A DNA stretch of 64,000 nucleotides from Fulvia fulva (lineage: Eukaryota; Ascomycota; Dothideomycetes; Mycosphaerellales; Mycosphaerellaceae). Position 1 is the stretch's first letter. Every line of letters begins with the position of its first letter. Below the pieces are notes generated by a model. It saw nothing but the letters and a program-made list of their open reading frames with translations. It ran no database searches and was not told where the DNA came from. The stretch lies in contig NC_063012.1 of the NCBI RefSeq assembly GCF_020509005.1, positions 10,168,001 to 10,232,000 of the forward strand, in the 5' to 3' direction. A program made the position numbers and the translations under genes. Shown piece by piece: positions 1-12,159 of this stretch.

Positions 1-1860
1 ACCGTATAGGTAGAGGTACCCGACGAGGAGGTAGTAGAGGTAGTAGCGATAACGACGGAGACAACTCTAATAACGATAAGGGTAGAGATAATAGTCGACT
101 ACGCCGTTACCTACGCCGTAACTCCTTACGACGAGAACGCTAGGGTATACCTAGTAGTACTTCTAGGGTAACTAGTAATACCGCCGTTAGCTAGTTCACT
201 ACTATCGAACCCTCCGTTAATATTATATATACTAATAAGTTAGTTAAGGACCTAGAAAGTAAGTTCGATAATAAGAATATTAACTTTGACCGTTAGCTCG
301 ATTAGCTAGAGATTAAGCTGTCCGTAATATAGTTCTAGACTATCGAGGACGGACTACGCTATATCCTTAACTACCTCGACGGGTACCCGTACTAGCTATA
401 TAATCCGCGAGTACCCTCTAAGCGTACTAAGCGCAATTACGTTAACCCCTTTAAGTCTATCGATAGGATGATCTAATTCCTTATCGATCGGTATAGTAAG
501 AAGGACGTCGTAGGTAAGGCCTTCTAGAAGCTCTAGGTCTTATAGTAGGGTAAGAACGAGTCATTTTCTATCTTTATCGCTAAGTACGACAAATAGCGTA
601 ACTTATACGACCTATTAGCTAAGACTAATCACCGCCTACTCGAGGGTAAGCTTAACTATAAATATATAGAGGCACTGCCTATAGAGACTAAGGACCGCGA
701 AGACTTAGTCGACCTATACTATAAGCTCGAAGCTAAGTTCGAGCGCCTAAAGTCAAAGACCCTAGCTATACTACGACTACCTCGTAGTACTAGCGGTAGT
801 AATAGCGGTAGTAACGGTACTATACCTACCGCGCCCGGCGTAGCCTAAGGTTTAGGCCTTAAGCTATACGCTTAGATACTACGCGAATTTAAGAAACTTA
901 AGAAGCTCGAGCCTAAGGAGAAGGCTAGTATTATCGTAGTAGGCGGTTATGTCCGCTACCGCCGTATAGACTATAACTTATACTCGCTAGACTACCCTAT
1001 TAAGTAGTATAAGCGCCCTCCGCCGCGCGCGAATACTAGCTCTATAATATAGACACCGGCTAACCCTTAGTAATAGGGAAATAGCTAGACTAACGCTTAA
1101 GTACGATAACCGTTAGTCCTACTTACGAATATAATACTAAGAAGGAAATATAGCGAGATACGGTAATATAAGAACTAGAGTACGCTTTATATATATTAGT
1201 AAGCTCTCTAACACCGCCTATTATATAAGGGGTACTAAGGCCGAGAGTGTCCCCTTACCTTATAATACTTAGTAGTATAGATAGTAATTAAGCTCTTACC
1301 TTCCTTAATTATAGAGCTACCTTTTAGTATATAAATTCTATATACGCTCGTATATATAATCTTCCTCGACTCTAGGAAGAACCTCTTTAATTAGGACTAG
1401 CTAATAGCGGCTCCGCTAACGAGCTTATTACCGAGTCTACGTACTTTCCTTTTAATATCGGCGGCTACGTCGAGATCCTTAGCTACTATTTAGTAGAATC
1501 ACTAGAGTATAATATCGTGCTCGGCTCTAGTTAGTTCGTAGACTACGAACTAGAGATATAATAGGAGAAGGGTATTATAATAATGAATTATTTAAAATGC
1601 CGTACCTATAAGGTAAACTAGAGGTCTAATAAGTACCTAATAGTATAGTCTATTAACTATCTAGCTACGCTAGTACTATTAGGTAGTTATTAACTACCGA
1701 TAGTAGAAGATAATACCGACGAAGTTACCGCTCCTACGCTATCGTTACCTAAGTATATACCCTAACTATAGTTCTATACGACGTTCGAGGACGAAGAGGA
1801 TAACTTCCGTATATATACTTAATAACCGTTACCGGTAGACGGCGTTAAGATGTTAAAGTG
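1..1860 (+). pseudogene. G3: Ty3/Gypsy gag-protease remnant
   Basis: Translated on the plus strand with TAG read through, this stretch gives a retrotransposon gag-like region (about 190-830) rich in Lys, Tyr and Leu. A zinc-knuckle-like region follows near 930-1000; its spacing fits a CCHC knuckle whose Cys codons have become Tyr or Arg. Around 1390-1560 there is an aspartic-protease-like segment with NSGSA, matching the family DSGA loop with the Asp changed, and VLGSS, matching the usual ILG-W-L strand. It is broken by many TAG/TAA codons and continues beyond the left edge. It would have encoded the capsid and maturation protease of an LTR element. No reverse transcriptase follows; the reading peters out at about 1860. 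No LTR was recognised. Family assignment rests on motif order only. Confidence 0.55.
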
Positions 1861-2419
1861 ACTGTACTAATATACGAAATAAAAGTAACGAGTTATTAAA
1901 CTAGAACTAGAGATCGATATCGTAAACATCTCCGCGGCCTACGTATTATAGTACCGGTATATATTTAGTTAACCCCGCGGGTACGTACCTAGACCTCGCG
2001 CCCGCTAACTAATCCGACTAGCGGCTTAGCGCCCGTATATAACTCTCGCGCCCTCCGCGCCTCCCTTAGATAGAGTATCTATTCGACTTATATCTTACCC
2101 GACTACGTACTTATACCTACTTATAACACTTCGAATAGATCGTTACTAACGTATAGAGAGATACGAGAAGCTATATTTAGGAGATTATAGAGAAACCGCG
2201 ATAGTATACGAGGAAGTACTAAGATTAGGTATCGTACTCGCTAAGTCGTACCTTAAAGTAGATTATAGCTAATATAGTAATAATAGCGAGACAGACCGGT
2301 ACCGGCGTACTAGGCGTAAGTATAGAGAATACCGATAGACGCGTTTATTGCGCGTCCCTTAATAGATTATCCTTCTTTACCCTACTATCCAATCTACCCG
2401 ATAACGATAGCGCGAACCC
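1861..2419. other. Unassigned stretch between G3 and the G1 gag
   Basis: No coding unit was recognised. A relatively CG-rich patch lies at about 1970-2060. From about 2181 onward the sequence is matched, inverted, by 41541 downward, so the duplicated G1 arm begins there. The part before 2181 has no second copy in the window. It could be leader or LTR-edge sequence of either Gypsy element. Confidence 0.35.
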
Positions 2420-3934
2420 GGTAATATAGACTTAAGGACGTAAGGAGGATATCGTAAACAGGCTCCTCGATAAGAATAACTAGTACTATAAGTAGTATAA
2501 GAAGGTGTTCGACTAACTTAAGGCGATTAAGGAAGAGGAGGTCGAGATAGAGCTGAACTTAGCTAACCTATATAGGGCGTAGTTTATCGAGGATAAGACA
2601 GAAGATAAGGGTACTAAGGCACTAAGGAAGAGGAGGGTTACTATCGATAACTTCTAGGAAGCCTTCGACTCGTTAAACGGGTTAAATATAGATAAGTTCA
2701 AGAAGACGGTCAATAACTATCCCTAGTAGATCTATAAGATCCTCTATAATATCGAGTCCGATTACCGACGTACGTATAAACTTAATACTACGCTCGATAT
2801 AGCTAAACGTATTAACCTCCGTAAGGCGTAAGATACTAAGGACTAAATAGACCGACTCGAGGATATAATCGATACGGAATAGGCGACTAGACAGTCCCTA
2901 GAAGAGAAGGTTACACGACTAAAGGAGGAGCTCGCTAAGCGCGATAATACTATTATTATCGACCTAGACGAGCTTACGAGGGCTAAAGATATAAAGAAGG
3001 TATATCGTACGTAGTATAATATAGCGGAGAGTAAGCTAGTAGAGACCGAGACTAAGCTCGTAGTAGCCGAGAAGCGTATTACTAAGCTTAAGAAGTAAGA
3101 GATAGACCGTAGCCGGTCTAAGGAAAAGTAAGACCTACTACCTTAGCGAACCGAGTCTAAAGAGTCACTAGAGCGTCGACAAAATAGAGGCAAACCTAAT
3201 AAGAAGAAGTCGGACCCGGATTTATTAGACTTATTAGACGACGAGGACGACGGTAATAAGGGCCGTAAGAACAGTCGTAAGGGTAGGAAGAATCGCCCGA
3301 GTACCGACTTAGATAGCAACCCTATCTCTATATATACGACTTATAACGCTAATATAACTACAAGCATATAGTCCTCTAACGAGCTAAAGGCCCCTACTAA
3401 GTTCGACCTAAAGAGCGACGATATTAAGTTCTAAGAGTAGTAGCGTACTACCGAAGCTAAGCTCTAAGCCTCGAAGTACCGTACTATAAAGGACTCCCTT
3501 TAGAACGTCTAGAGCTAGTTAAAGAACGGTATATAGACCTATATTAACTTAAAGATCCCTAGTCTTACTAAGTCTACGGAAGGTACGACTACTTAGTACG
3601 CTTCTATAGATAAGATAATAGAAGATCTAGCCCGGCGCTACGGTACCCGTAATACCTATACTAATACTATAACTAAGCTTAATAATCTATAGTAGGGTGA
3701 CAAGGAGAAGTTTAGTAACTTCTACCTATCCTTCCGTAAGAACGCCGATATCGTTAACCTTAATAACGGCGCGAAGGAAAAGAAACTCGAGAAGGACTTC
3801 CTACTCCGTAAGTTGAACTCGCGCTACGACAACCGTATTATAAACGAGGACATAGTCAATATGACCCTTAAGTAAGTCGTGTCTACGCTATATAACTACG
3901 AGGACAAGTTTAAGGCGTTCGACCTTAAGTACGG
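2420..3934 (+). pseudogene. G1 gag remnant, first part
   Basis: Read through the stops, this gives a Lys/Glu-rich, heptad-like region (about 2420-3130) suggesting coiled coil. An Asp-rich and Lys-rich linker follows (about 3210-3300), then a capsid-like domain (about 3400-3930) that includes the stretch KEKFSNFYLSFRKNADI. This resembles Retrotrans_gag proteins that form the virus-like particle of Gypsy elements. The frame is cut at 3934 by composite 1 and resumes at 6968. The inverted copy is at 34585-35757 and 40781-41541. Many TAG codons mark former CAG or TGG. It cannot be translated today. Confidence 0.65.
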
Positions 3935-4142
3935 TAAGACCGGTAATAGATAGATAGATATTTCATTAAGCTATTATAGTGCGCTTTGGCCTATATAGCT
4001 ATACTATCTTGTTTTTGTATATATAGAGGGGAAACCGTGTTAGTAAAAACCCCTCCTCCTTCCCGCCTATCTTTTCCTCCTCGTTATCGTCTTAAATTTC
4101 CCTTATTAGGGGTACGCTAGTGTTATAGGCCTACCCTAATGA

Positions 4143-5871
4143 CTACCCTATCTACAACCCCCCTCGCTTCCGCCTCTTATCTATCTACTCCTCCGTCTCG
4201 CTCGCGAGGCTAAACTACTAGAGGTATCCCTACTATAGTATCTACCGAGAGATTCGGCGAATGTTACCTTTGTCCCTAATAATTGACTTATAGTCTCTCC
4301 TTCCCGCTTAGTGCCTCTAATTTCCCCTACCTCTCGCCTACTACCGGCATCTTAGTAGCATATGTTCTAGGTTTTACGATAGGTAGCTACACTAGTAGGC
4401 TAGGCTATAGATGTCTAGTACGCGTCTCCTAAATAGGTAGGCCCTTAATCTAATATGTTCGGACCTAATTTGGATCGCTATGCTTGCTTCGGCCCTTGTT
4501 AGGTCCCTATATAGCTAGTAATTATGTCTCTAGAAAGCTCGGAGCGCTATCGGGCCTATTGTCTTAGGGGGCTTCCTTTTCTAGTCCTGCTCCTATAGGT
4601 AGCTCGCTATCTATTCCGCTAGGCTTTAGGTCTTAGCCTTGCTCCCGCCGGCCTAGCGAGTCCTACGCTCCTCCTCCTTTCGTACTAGCCATTCGGTGCT
4701 TATCTGTACGGCTATAAAGGTAGTAAGGTCATCCTCTTTTTGGCTTGTCCTATGTCCTACCCCTCTCCGGTAGCGGCTTTCTATCTTATTCTTTGCCTCC
4801 TAGATCGTAGTTTGTGCTAGGTAACCTATCGTCTTTACCGCGTATTAAATTCTTATTCCCCGGATATACTAGCCGATTAGTAGTATTCCTGTCTCTATTT
4901 CTACCGTGCTTATTAACGTTGTCTTATATACGCCTAGTACCCTACGTAGGTTACCTACCTATATCCTGTTTAGGGGTTACTCTATCCGTTTCGGGATCGG
5001 CTTACCTACGCCTCCTGTTCCCTAAATCTGTGCCCCGTATAATATAGCTAGTCTAACGATCGCCTTATACATTACTCTTGCCTTGTCGAATGTTACTCCC
5101 TATATAGATACCGTAAGCCTCTTTATCGAGGCTTTATTAACTTGCGCTCGACTCTAGGCTTTCTTAATCTATACATTCTAGCTTAGCTTCGGGTCGAGCT
5201 AGATCCCTAGTACTCGTAGCTCCGCTAATAGCTTAGTCTCGTAGCCTTAGATTCTTACCGCCGCCGCCTATATATTATAGTATATTCTCGCTTTACTAAA
5301 GTATATAAGTTAGTACTTTTTAGGGGCGAACCGGGCACTATACTTCTTTACCCACTCCTCGTATTTCTTATGCCTATCTTTAAGGAGGCGACAGTTCTCT
5401 TCTATCGAGTCTGACTAGGCTAGGATGTTTATATCGTCTACGAACCCCGATACTAAGGTTTACGGAGAGGTGAGTAGGGGGATCAGGTCCGACATAAATA
5501 TTAGAAATAGGATAGGGGAGAGAGTAGATCCCTAAGGTATTCTAGTCTCTACCTTTACCGGGTCGGACGTATACCTTCCTAGGACTAGGTATGTCGTCCG
5601 TTCCTAGAGAAAGGAGTAGACGAACGACGTTACCTACTAGGGGATGCCTTTCTGCTATAGGATATGTATTAGCCTTTAGTATAAGACGTTATCGAAGGCC
5701 CCTACGATGTCGAGGGATAGTAAGGACGCCGCTCGGTTCCTACCGTAGTACTAGAGGGTCTGAATTTGCTCCGTAATTAGCTCTATTACTATTAGTGTCG
5801 ATCGCTAGCTTCTTCCCCCTATCTATATTACTAGGAGTACGTAGTTGTCTTCGGCTAGCTATATAAGTCTC
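4143..5871 (-). pseudogene. LINE-A ORF2 3' fragment (reverse transcriptase end), RIP-mutated
   Basis: Collinear with the intact LINE-A frame at 51220-52946, differing mainly by C-to-T and G-to-A changes at former CA/TG and by one 3-bp addition near 5265. It covers the later part of the reverse transcriptase (palm from the region before FVDD onward), the thumb and the C-terminal Cys/His motif. The endonuclease and fingers are absent because the copy is 5'-truncated at the Unit junction. Stops are frequent. The stop codon of the family is conserved at 4143-4145. Confidence 0.85.
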
Positions 5872-6952
5872 TAGTAAGGAAGGAATCGTATTTAGTAAGC
5901 TAGCTACGAGATAAGGTAACAAGTCTTAACCGCGCTTTCCTACTTATCTAGTACTACCGTATAGCCTCGTTTCGAGAGGTTAGCCCGGAGCAAAAGCTTC
6001 CCTCTACGCCCTCCCTCCCTATTTACTCCTTAAGCTAATATCTACCTCTATAGGCCTAAGCCCTTTAGTGCTCTCTATTAACCGATATACGCATCCGTCC
6101 TCTCGGGCTATATAGATAGTGTTAGCCGTCGCTACTAGTATATACTACGCCCTAGGTTTTGACGCCCTTCGCGTTACCGTAGCCTATCTCTAGAAAGCGG
6201 CCGTCTATACCTCGTAGGTTTGCTCGGGGTACACACTACGCCGGGTAGCGTACTCCTTACGTTTCTACCTACTAACTAATATAAAGTTCCTTATTACCCT
6301 ACCCTCGATCCTCCCCGATTATAGAACTAATCTACTTGTATTATACGTCTTTTCCCCGTCCTAATAGCCGTCTTTTCCTTGCTTAGGCTATCGTCTTTTC
6401 CTCGTCGCAATCTACTATGTTAGACTAAGTACGTTATGTAGCGGGATAGGTAGTGCCTTAGGTAAAACCCTCGTTCCTATACCGGGTATTTAATAGGCCC
6501 TTATAGGCTTCGTCGCGTGTCTACCTACCTACCGTATTGCCCGCTAGTAAACACTAGATTGTTTTGTAGTCCGCTCGACGCCGTTATATAGTCCGCTTAG
6601 TTATTGTTCTATAGTCCGCTCGTCTAATATTCGTCGCTTAGCCTACTCGGTTTACGGTCTCCGGAGGTAAAAATTCTATACTTATACTAGAGGTGTCCTA
6701 TCGAGCGTATAGGCTACGGTTCCGCGCCCTTCTTATACGTAGAAAGAAGAGGGACTCGCTCCCGACACGAGTATACGCTCGTCGGATAGTTTATATACCC
6801 GTTTTGCTAGTAGTCCTCTATTCGCCGCGGCTTCGCCTACGTTACGCGCCCGCCGCGCCTACGACGCTCTAGCGTAAGAATACTTAGCTCTCTCGTAGCT
6901 AGACGAGAGGTTCGTAGCCGATACTACGTATAGGTAATTCTCGTCGTCGACC
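5872..6952 (-). repeat. Unit copy 1 (1081 bp WEIRD-like 5' module)
   Basis: Same length (1081 bp) and same ends as the unmutated copy at 53873-54953, differing almost only by CA-to-TA and TG-to-TA changes. It contains no open frame of note and no recognised protein motif. It is oriented with its 5' end at 6952. The last bases before LINE-A are a RIP-altered form of CCTTGCCA. The function and origin of the module are unknown. Confidence 0.85.
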
Positions 6953-6967
6953 TAAGACCGGTAATAG

Positions 6968-7126
6968 TAATAAGACCTAAGGTAATAAGAAGACTACTAA
7001 GGGTACCGACGATAAGAAGGATACGGCTTCGAGTAGTAGCGGTAATAATACTAACCCGAACGCTAAGACTAAGTAGGCTGATCGAACTTAGGCATTTTAG
7101 TATATCTAACCTTTAGATACTACTCG
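6968..7126 (+). pseudogene. G1 gag remnant, tail part
   Basis: Continues the G1 gag frame after composite 1, matching the inverted copy at 34599-34757. It is rich in Lys, Ser, Asn and Gly codons (SSSGNNTNPN-like) and ends near a TTTAGATAC region. It is interrupted at 7127-7140 by the target duplication of LINE-B copy 0. Confidence 0.55.
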
Positions 7127-7322
7127 CGCCTACGAATATAGATAGATAGATAGATAGATTTGTCATTCCCCTATTCTAGGACCCTATCCGGCCTATATAG
7201 GTATATATCTATTGTTATATACAAAGGGAAACCCGAATAGGTGAAAACCCTTCCCGCCCCCGACTACTCCTTATCTAGATTAGCTTTCCCTCTAAACGTA
7301 CGTAGTCTATGTCACTACCCCG

Positions 7323-10300
7323 TTAGCCCCCGCTCCTAGCCGGTCTCGTCGCGCTACGTCGTGTCCTCTCTTCCTACACTGCTCCTACTAGGCGGTACTA
7401 TTCTAGCCAGCCCTTCTCTAGTATCCAGTTCGTAATACGCCGTAGGTCTTTAGCGTTATTAAGAAGTGCCCTAATCGTCCGGTTCCTCGCCTTTACTATC
7501 CACTCCCCCCTTCCTAGCGACTACCTCGGATAGACGAGGAGTGCGTACCGTACGTTCTAGGAGCGATAGCCGTAGGGGCAGCTAGTATTCGTGTATCCTA
7601 GGACCTTCCTCTATAATAGGTACCCCTAGAGGCCGATGTGTTCGCTTCGTAGTTGGGTTACTATACTACTCTATGCCCTCGTAAGGCGGTAGTAGATAAG
7701 CTTCGGGGGGTGCTTGACCGCGGATTTTGTAGCTAACTATTCCTTAGGTTGTCCCGCTAGCTAAGGGCGTCCACTATGCCCTACAACCTAGTTGTTCCAC
7801 CTCTCTTTCTATAGTTGCTCTATAAACGATTTCTTACCTTCCTATTATATTACTAGCTATTCGTCCCTTGCCCGGTAGTTCGGCTCGTTTCCGGGTCGAA
7901 TGCCCTTATACGCTAGTACTAATTCGCGGGCCCTTACGACTGTACTAGCGATGACCTTCTATACTAGGTACTGTGCCGACTTGCCTAAGTAGGAGGTCCG
8001 TAGTACCTAGATGTATAGGTCGATCGGCGGTATAGCGGTCTCGTACTTAAGCATCCTCGTTAGTATCGACTTATATACCCCGGTGACCTTCCTTAGGCAT
8101 TAGTTTTGGATCTTCGCTAGCGGCGCGACGAGTCCCTTCGATAGGTAGGCCCTCTCGCCTAAGGACTACACTTGGCTACTATAGGTAAGGACTGGCCGTA
8201 TAATAGCCGTATATAGAAGTCGTGACTACCGGAAGTCCGCCCCCTATATAGACGTAGTGAGCCTCTAGCATGATGCTATATTCTGTTTAGCTTTCCGTAA
8301 TATTGCCTATACGTACTTCCTCTACCGTAGCGCCGGGTCTACCTATAGTCCGAGGATCCTAAGCTAATTTACCGGGTTAGTCGTATGCCCCTATATCTAG
8401 ATAGAAGCTTATATATTATAGAACCGTAGCCGGCGCGTAAAGTGTATTAGATTGTACTTTTCTAGGGCAAACCGAGCCCCGTGCCTCCTAGCCTAGTCCT
8501 CGTAGATCTTGTGCTTCTCTTTTAGTAGCCTATAGTTCTCCTTAGTCGAGGAAGACTACGCTAGGATGTTTGTGTCGTCTACGAAGCCGCTCGTAGCGGT
8601 GTTCTAGGATTCTAGGGCTGGGAGTAGCGTCGCTATAAAGAAGAGGAACAGAATAGGTACTAGCGTTAAGCCTTACGGGATTCTAGTATAGACTACTTAA
8701 AATGGGCTTCTATACTAGCCGACTAGGATCGACGTACTACGGTTTTAGAGGTAGGACCGTACGAAGTTAACAAGCCACTTAGGGAGTCCTTTCGACCTTA
8801 GGATATAGAGAAGCCGCGGGTATAACACGTAGTCGAAGGCTCCCGATATGTCTAGGCTAAGTAAGGAAGCCACCTTGTCCCTATTCTTATACTAGATAGC
8901 CTTTACCTAAGAGGTGATAAGTTCTATCGCGGATAGCGTCGATCGCTATAGGCGCGTACCTATCTAGGTGTCCGGGAGTAGGGAGTGTTCCTCTACCGCC
9001 TCGGAGAGTCTCGTTATAACTAGCTTCTTAAGCGCCTTCCTAAGAGTATTAAGGAGCGCAATTAGGCGGTACGACTTCACCTACGTATAGTCTTCCTTCT
9101 ACGGCTTACGTAGGACTACTGTCGTCGATTGTTTAAAAGCTATCGGGTGGTATCCGGTCTATAGGTAGGCGTTAAAGATCGCTATAACTACTAGGGCTAG
9201 TTGATCTCTACACTTCTTTAGTAGCTCGTTTAGGATCCTATCCGGCCCCGGGGCTTTCTTCGCCGGCAACTTCCTTAGCACAGCGGTAACTTCTCCCTCG
9301 GACACCTCCTATTAGACCGCGATACTAGGGGCTAGGGGAGTAGAGCTGTTTATGTCGCTTAGATCAGCCTCGACTAGGGGTAGGAAGAACTTACTAGCTA
9401 GTAGACGCGCCTTGGCCTCGGGGTCGCTAACCGGGCTACTAGGCGATTGTAGCGCTAGGATAGAGAAGGAGGGGCCCTATATAGGGTCCTGTCGGGCCCA
9501 TTTCGCTAGCTTCTACATCCTCTCTAGCTTACCGGCGATTTCTTCTACTATAGCCCTCTAGCCGACTGCTTTCTCCCTCCGTATTATAGCTTTCTTCTAT
9601 TAGTATGCCTCCCTATATACGTTCTAGGCCTCCTCGCTATAGCTGCTCGTCTATACCCGGCGGGCTCTCCTTACTTCTCTTACTACCGTAGTACACTCCG
9701 GCGTCTAGTATAGTTTAGACTATATCGTTAGTTAGGTAAGCGGAACGTGAAGTGAGGTCGCTTTTCTTATTTCGTCTATTAACCCCTAGACTGCTTCGTC
9801 TATCTCGTCTTTACTGTTGTATTACTACTACGCGATCTAGACTAGCCTCTTAGAGTCATCGAGGTACGCCTAGATGTTGGCCTAGTAGGCCTTTCCCTAG
9901 TTTAGCTTAGGGGTTCTCGCTAGTATACGTTGTATCTATGTCGTAATAGAGGTCCTGACTAGTATATAGTCTAACGACGCCTCGAGTTCATGTTCGATCC
10001 TATAGTAGGTTACCGTGTAGTAGTAGCTATCTAAGATCTAGGAGAGGTCGATCGTGCCTTAGAGTCCCCCTCTCTTCTAGGTGCCTAGGTCCTTCGGGGT
10101 ATTAAGGGCAATTGCGTTACTCGCTATCAAGTCGAGTACTTCGTCGGCTATAGGGTGCGGCTATATAAGGCTTTCCTAGGAAGGGTGGTGTATGTTAAAG
10201 TCTCCTACTACGATGTGGCACCCTTGTCTCTTAAGCGTACTGTCTAGGTATCTATAGACCCCTAGGTCGCGGCTAGACCTCGAGGCTAGCGGTTATATAT

Positions 10301-10634
10301 ATAGGTTGTGTATCTAGGTGCTACCTACGTAGAGGGAGGTAATATCGCCCCCGCCTTCTTCGTCTACGTAGTATACTACCTCCCAGTCGGATTCTAGTAT
10401 GTCCTTGCTGATATAGAAGCACGTACGGGGTCTACCGTCGCCTCGTAGGCATGTCGTATAGCCTAGTAACTTATAGGTCGTTAGTCTCTTATAGTGCGGG
10501 TTAATCTATAGCTCCTAGATTACAAGGACGTAGTAGACGCGCGGGTCCGCCTCGTATAGGAAATAGTTCTGGACTATATCCTTGCTATAGTTGACGTTAT
10601 ACTAGATAATATTAAGCGTGTCGAGGCTAGTTAT
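7323..10634 (-). pseudogene. LINE-B copy 0 ORF2 remnant (endonuclease-reverse transcriptase)
   Basis: Exactly 3312 bp from the ancestral start to the TAA at 7325-7323, the same length as in copies 1 and 2, so it has point mutations but no net frameshift. The start codon, on the reverse strand at 10634-10632, now reads ATA in place of the inferred ATG. It retains the AP-endonuclease motif GDFN-H-P, the palm strand LDIS-AFD, FVDD and the C-terminal Cys/His region. The protein would nick the target and prime cDNA synthesis there. Dozens of TAG codons abolish it. Confidence 0.85.
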
Positions 10635-11766
10635 CGGCATCGACAATCATTTCCTCTATATCGTCCTATGTCCTACTGCCCTATACGTCCTAGTCTACGC
10701 CTATCGGCTATATACTAAAGGGGAGCCGGGCCTAGTTAGATTCCCTCGCCGTAGCTAGTAGAGCACGTGGCCTCCCGTACGCCCTAGGCTACGTATCCTT
10801 TATATCGTTCTCGGCCCTAGGGCGCTTATACCCGACCGCCGCTAGTTAGTTCCGGTATAGGCTAGCCTTACGGTCGCCGTAGAATCTTAGGGCGACGGTT
10901 CTGTTTATGATTGCCTTGTTTTTCGCTAGTTTCCGCTATAGGCATTCCGTACTATACGATAGGTAGTGCCCCGGACAGTTCGCGTACCGTCTCGTAGTCG
11001 ATATACAGTCCCTAGATATATAGTCTCCTATATAGTTCGAGTAGGCCTACTTGTTTGTGCACGTGTAGGTTTAGTGTCTATACTATTAGCATTTGAAGCA
11101 TTGGAGGACACGAAAGGATAAGGAGTGCTTTTCTACTATCTTGAGGCTATATTACTAGACTAGGCCTTATTCTATCGCTAGATCCGCCGCTTTCGCGTCT
11201 TATAGCTATACTATTAGCGCCGAGGCCTTCTTGCCTTCTAGCCATTTCCTATAGAGCCAAGTCGCCTTCTAGATTAGAGAGTTAAGAGTGACCGGGTTGT
11301 CCTCTTAGAGAGCGCGTAGGTGACCCTAGTTAGTTAGGTCAAACTCCTTAGGTATATCGTAGACTAGGATCGTGAATTGTCTCGTTAAGACCTTCGCTAA
11401 TGCCGCAACCTTAGATGCCCACTATAGCTGTGCCTCTAGGTGCCTCCTAGTAGTAGCAGAGCTAGTATAGATCTGTAGAGTGCCGTTAGACTATTAGTTC
11501 ACTACGACCACCCCTAGTTAGTTAATTCGTTAGGCGAGCTCCTTATTCGATAGCTTCGCAACTTCGGCCTAGTCTTCCTTTGCTGCAATGCGGATCGTAA
11601 CTACATCGTACGTTAGGCGGGGGCCTAGTATCGATGCCGCGACCGATGCCTAGCTATAGGGGTGTTGATTCCGGGTGGCCTTACTAATCGCCTAGGACGT
11701 CGTCCTTATTTCTTATTGCCCTCGGTAATACGACAGTACAAGCGCCGTACGTAGCTAAGTGATCAT
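10627..11766 (-). pseudogene. LINE-B copy 0 ORF1 remnant (zinc-knuckle RNA-binding protein)
   Basis: A 1140-bp frame (380 codons) with the ATG at 11766-11764 and the final TAG at 10629-10627. It overlaps the ORF2 start by 8 nt. The three zinc knuckles of the family lie in the C-terminal half; the first reads CFKC-QY--H----C in better copies. It would coat the LINE RNA in the ribonucleoprotein. Numerous internal stops. Confidence 0.75.
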
Positions 11767-12159
11767 TACCTATAGAGACCGGTAAGGGAGCTGATCGTTA
11801 GTTTCTATACTTTTTGCGTCCTCTATAAGTTGCTGCCAGTTGTCTTAGGGGGGCTTTGCCTATAGGGCCGTAGGCGCCGTTAGTACCGTAGCCTAGGCTA
11901 CTATTGCCTAGGAGTTGCCTAATGTAGCTAGGCACCTCCGCGGCGTTTAGAGCTGAAGAAATAGGGTGAAGAGAGCTTCAAGCTGTCTAGATTGAATAGG
12001 GTAGAACTCCCTTAGTCCTAGGGGCAGTGGCCTGCTTTTTATATCGTTAGAATGGCCTTGATAAGAGCTTTCGAATGTGTCGTGTTTTGGCGTAGAGATC
12101 GATGATTCCGTCAATGGTATAAGATGTCTCTCTTTATTATAATACCGCCTACGAATATA

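Larger units (their letters stand above)
3950..6952 (-). mobile_element. Composite 1: Unit module fused to truncated LINE-A
   Basis: On the minus strand the element begins at 6952 with GGTCGACGACGAGA, runs through the 1.08-kb Unit to 5872, switches to the 3' part of LINE-A, and ends in a (TATC)n tail at about 3950. The 15-bp duplication taagaccggtaatag flanks it at 3935-3949 and 6953-6967. The empty site is preserved as a single copy in the inverted G1 arm at 34758-34772. Because the duplication encloses both parts, they integrated as one cDNA. The Unit/LINE-A junction shows about 3 nt of microhomology. LINE-A sequence equivalent to about 52950-53872 is missing between the junction and the Unit. 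Strongly RIP-mutated. Confidence 0.9.
7141..12145 (-). mobile_element. LINE-B copy 0, near full length
   Basis: A Tad1-like non-LTR retrotransposon on the minus strand. Its tail, (TAGA)n on the plus strand, is at 7141, and ORF2 and ORF1 remnants follow upstream. The 14-bp duplication cgcctacgaatata flanks it at 7127-7140 and 12146-12159. The inverted G1 arm has one copy of the site at 34585-34598, with one difference. The 5' end differs from other copies: beyond the shared ATCGATCTCTACGCC it carries 42 nt (12104-12145) not found in the others and not RIP-altered. The first ~100 bp of the element keep CA and TG better than the rest. Confidence 0.9.

Noticed and set aside
7137..7160. (TAGA)n/(ATCT)n runs as microsatellites
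   Set aside because: Each run sits exactly between a LINE 3' end and a target duplication, so they are LINE tails.
9352..9561. 69-codon open frame, repeated at 38355-38564 and 55568-55777
   Set aside because: It is the antisense of the LINE-B ORF2 linker in every copy; it recurs because LINE-B recurs. RIP removes stops in this antisense frame by chance.
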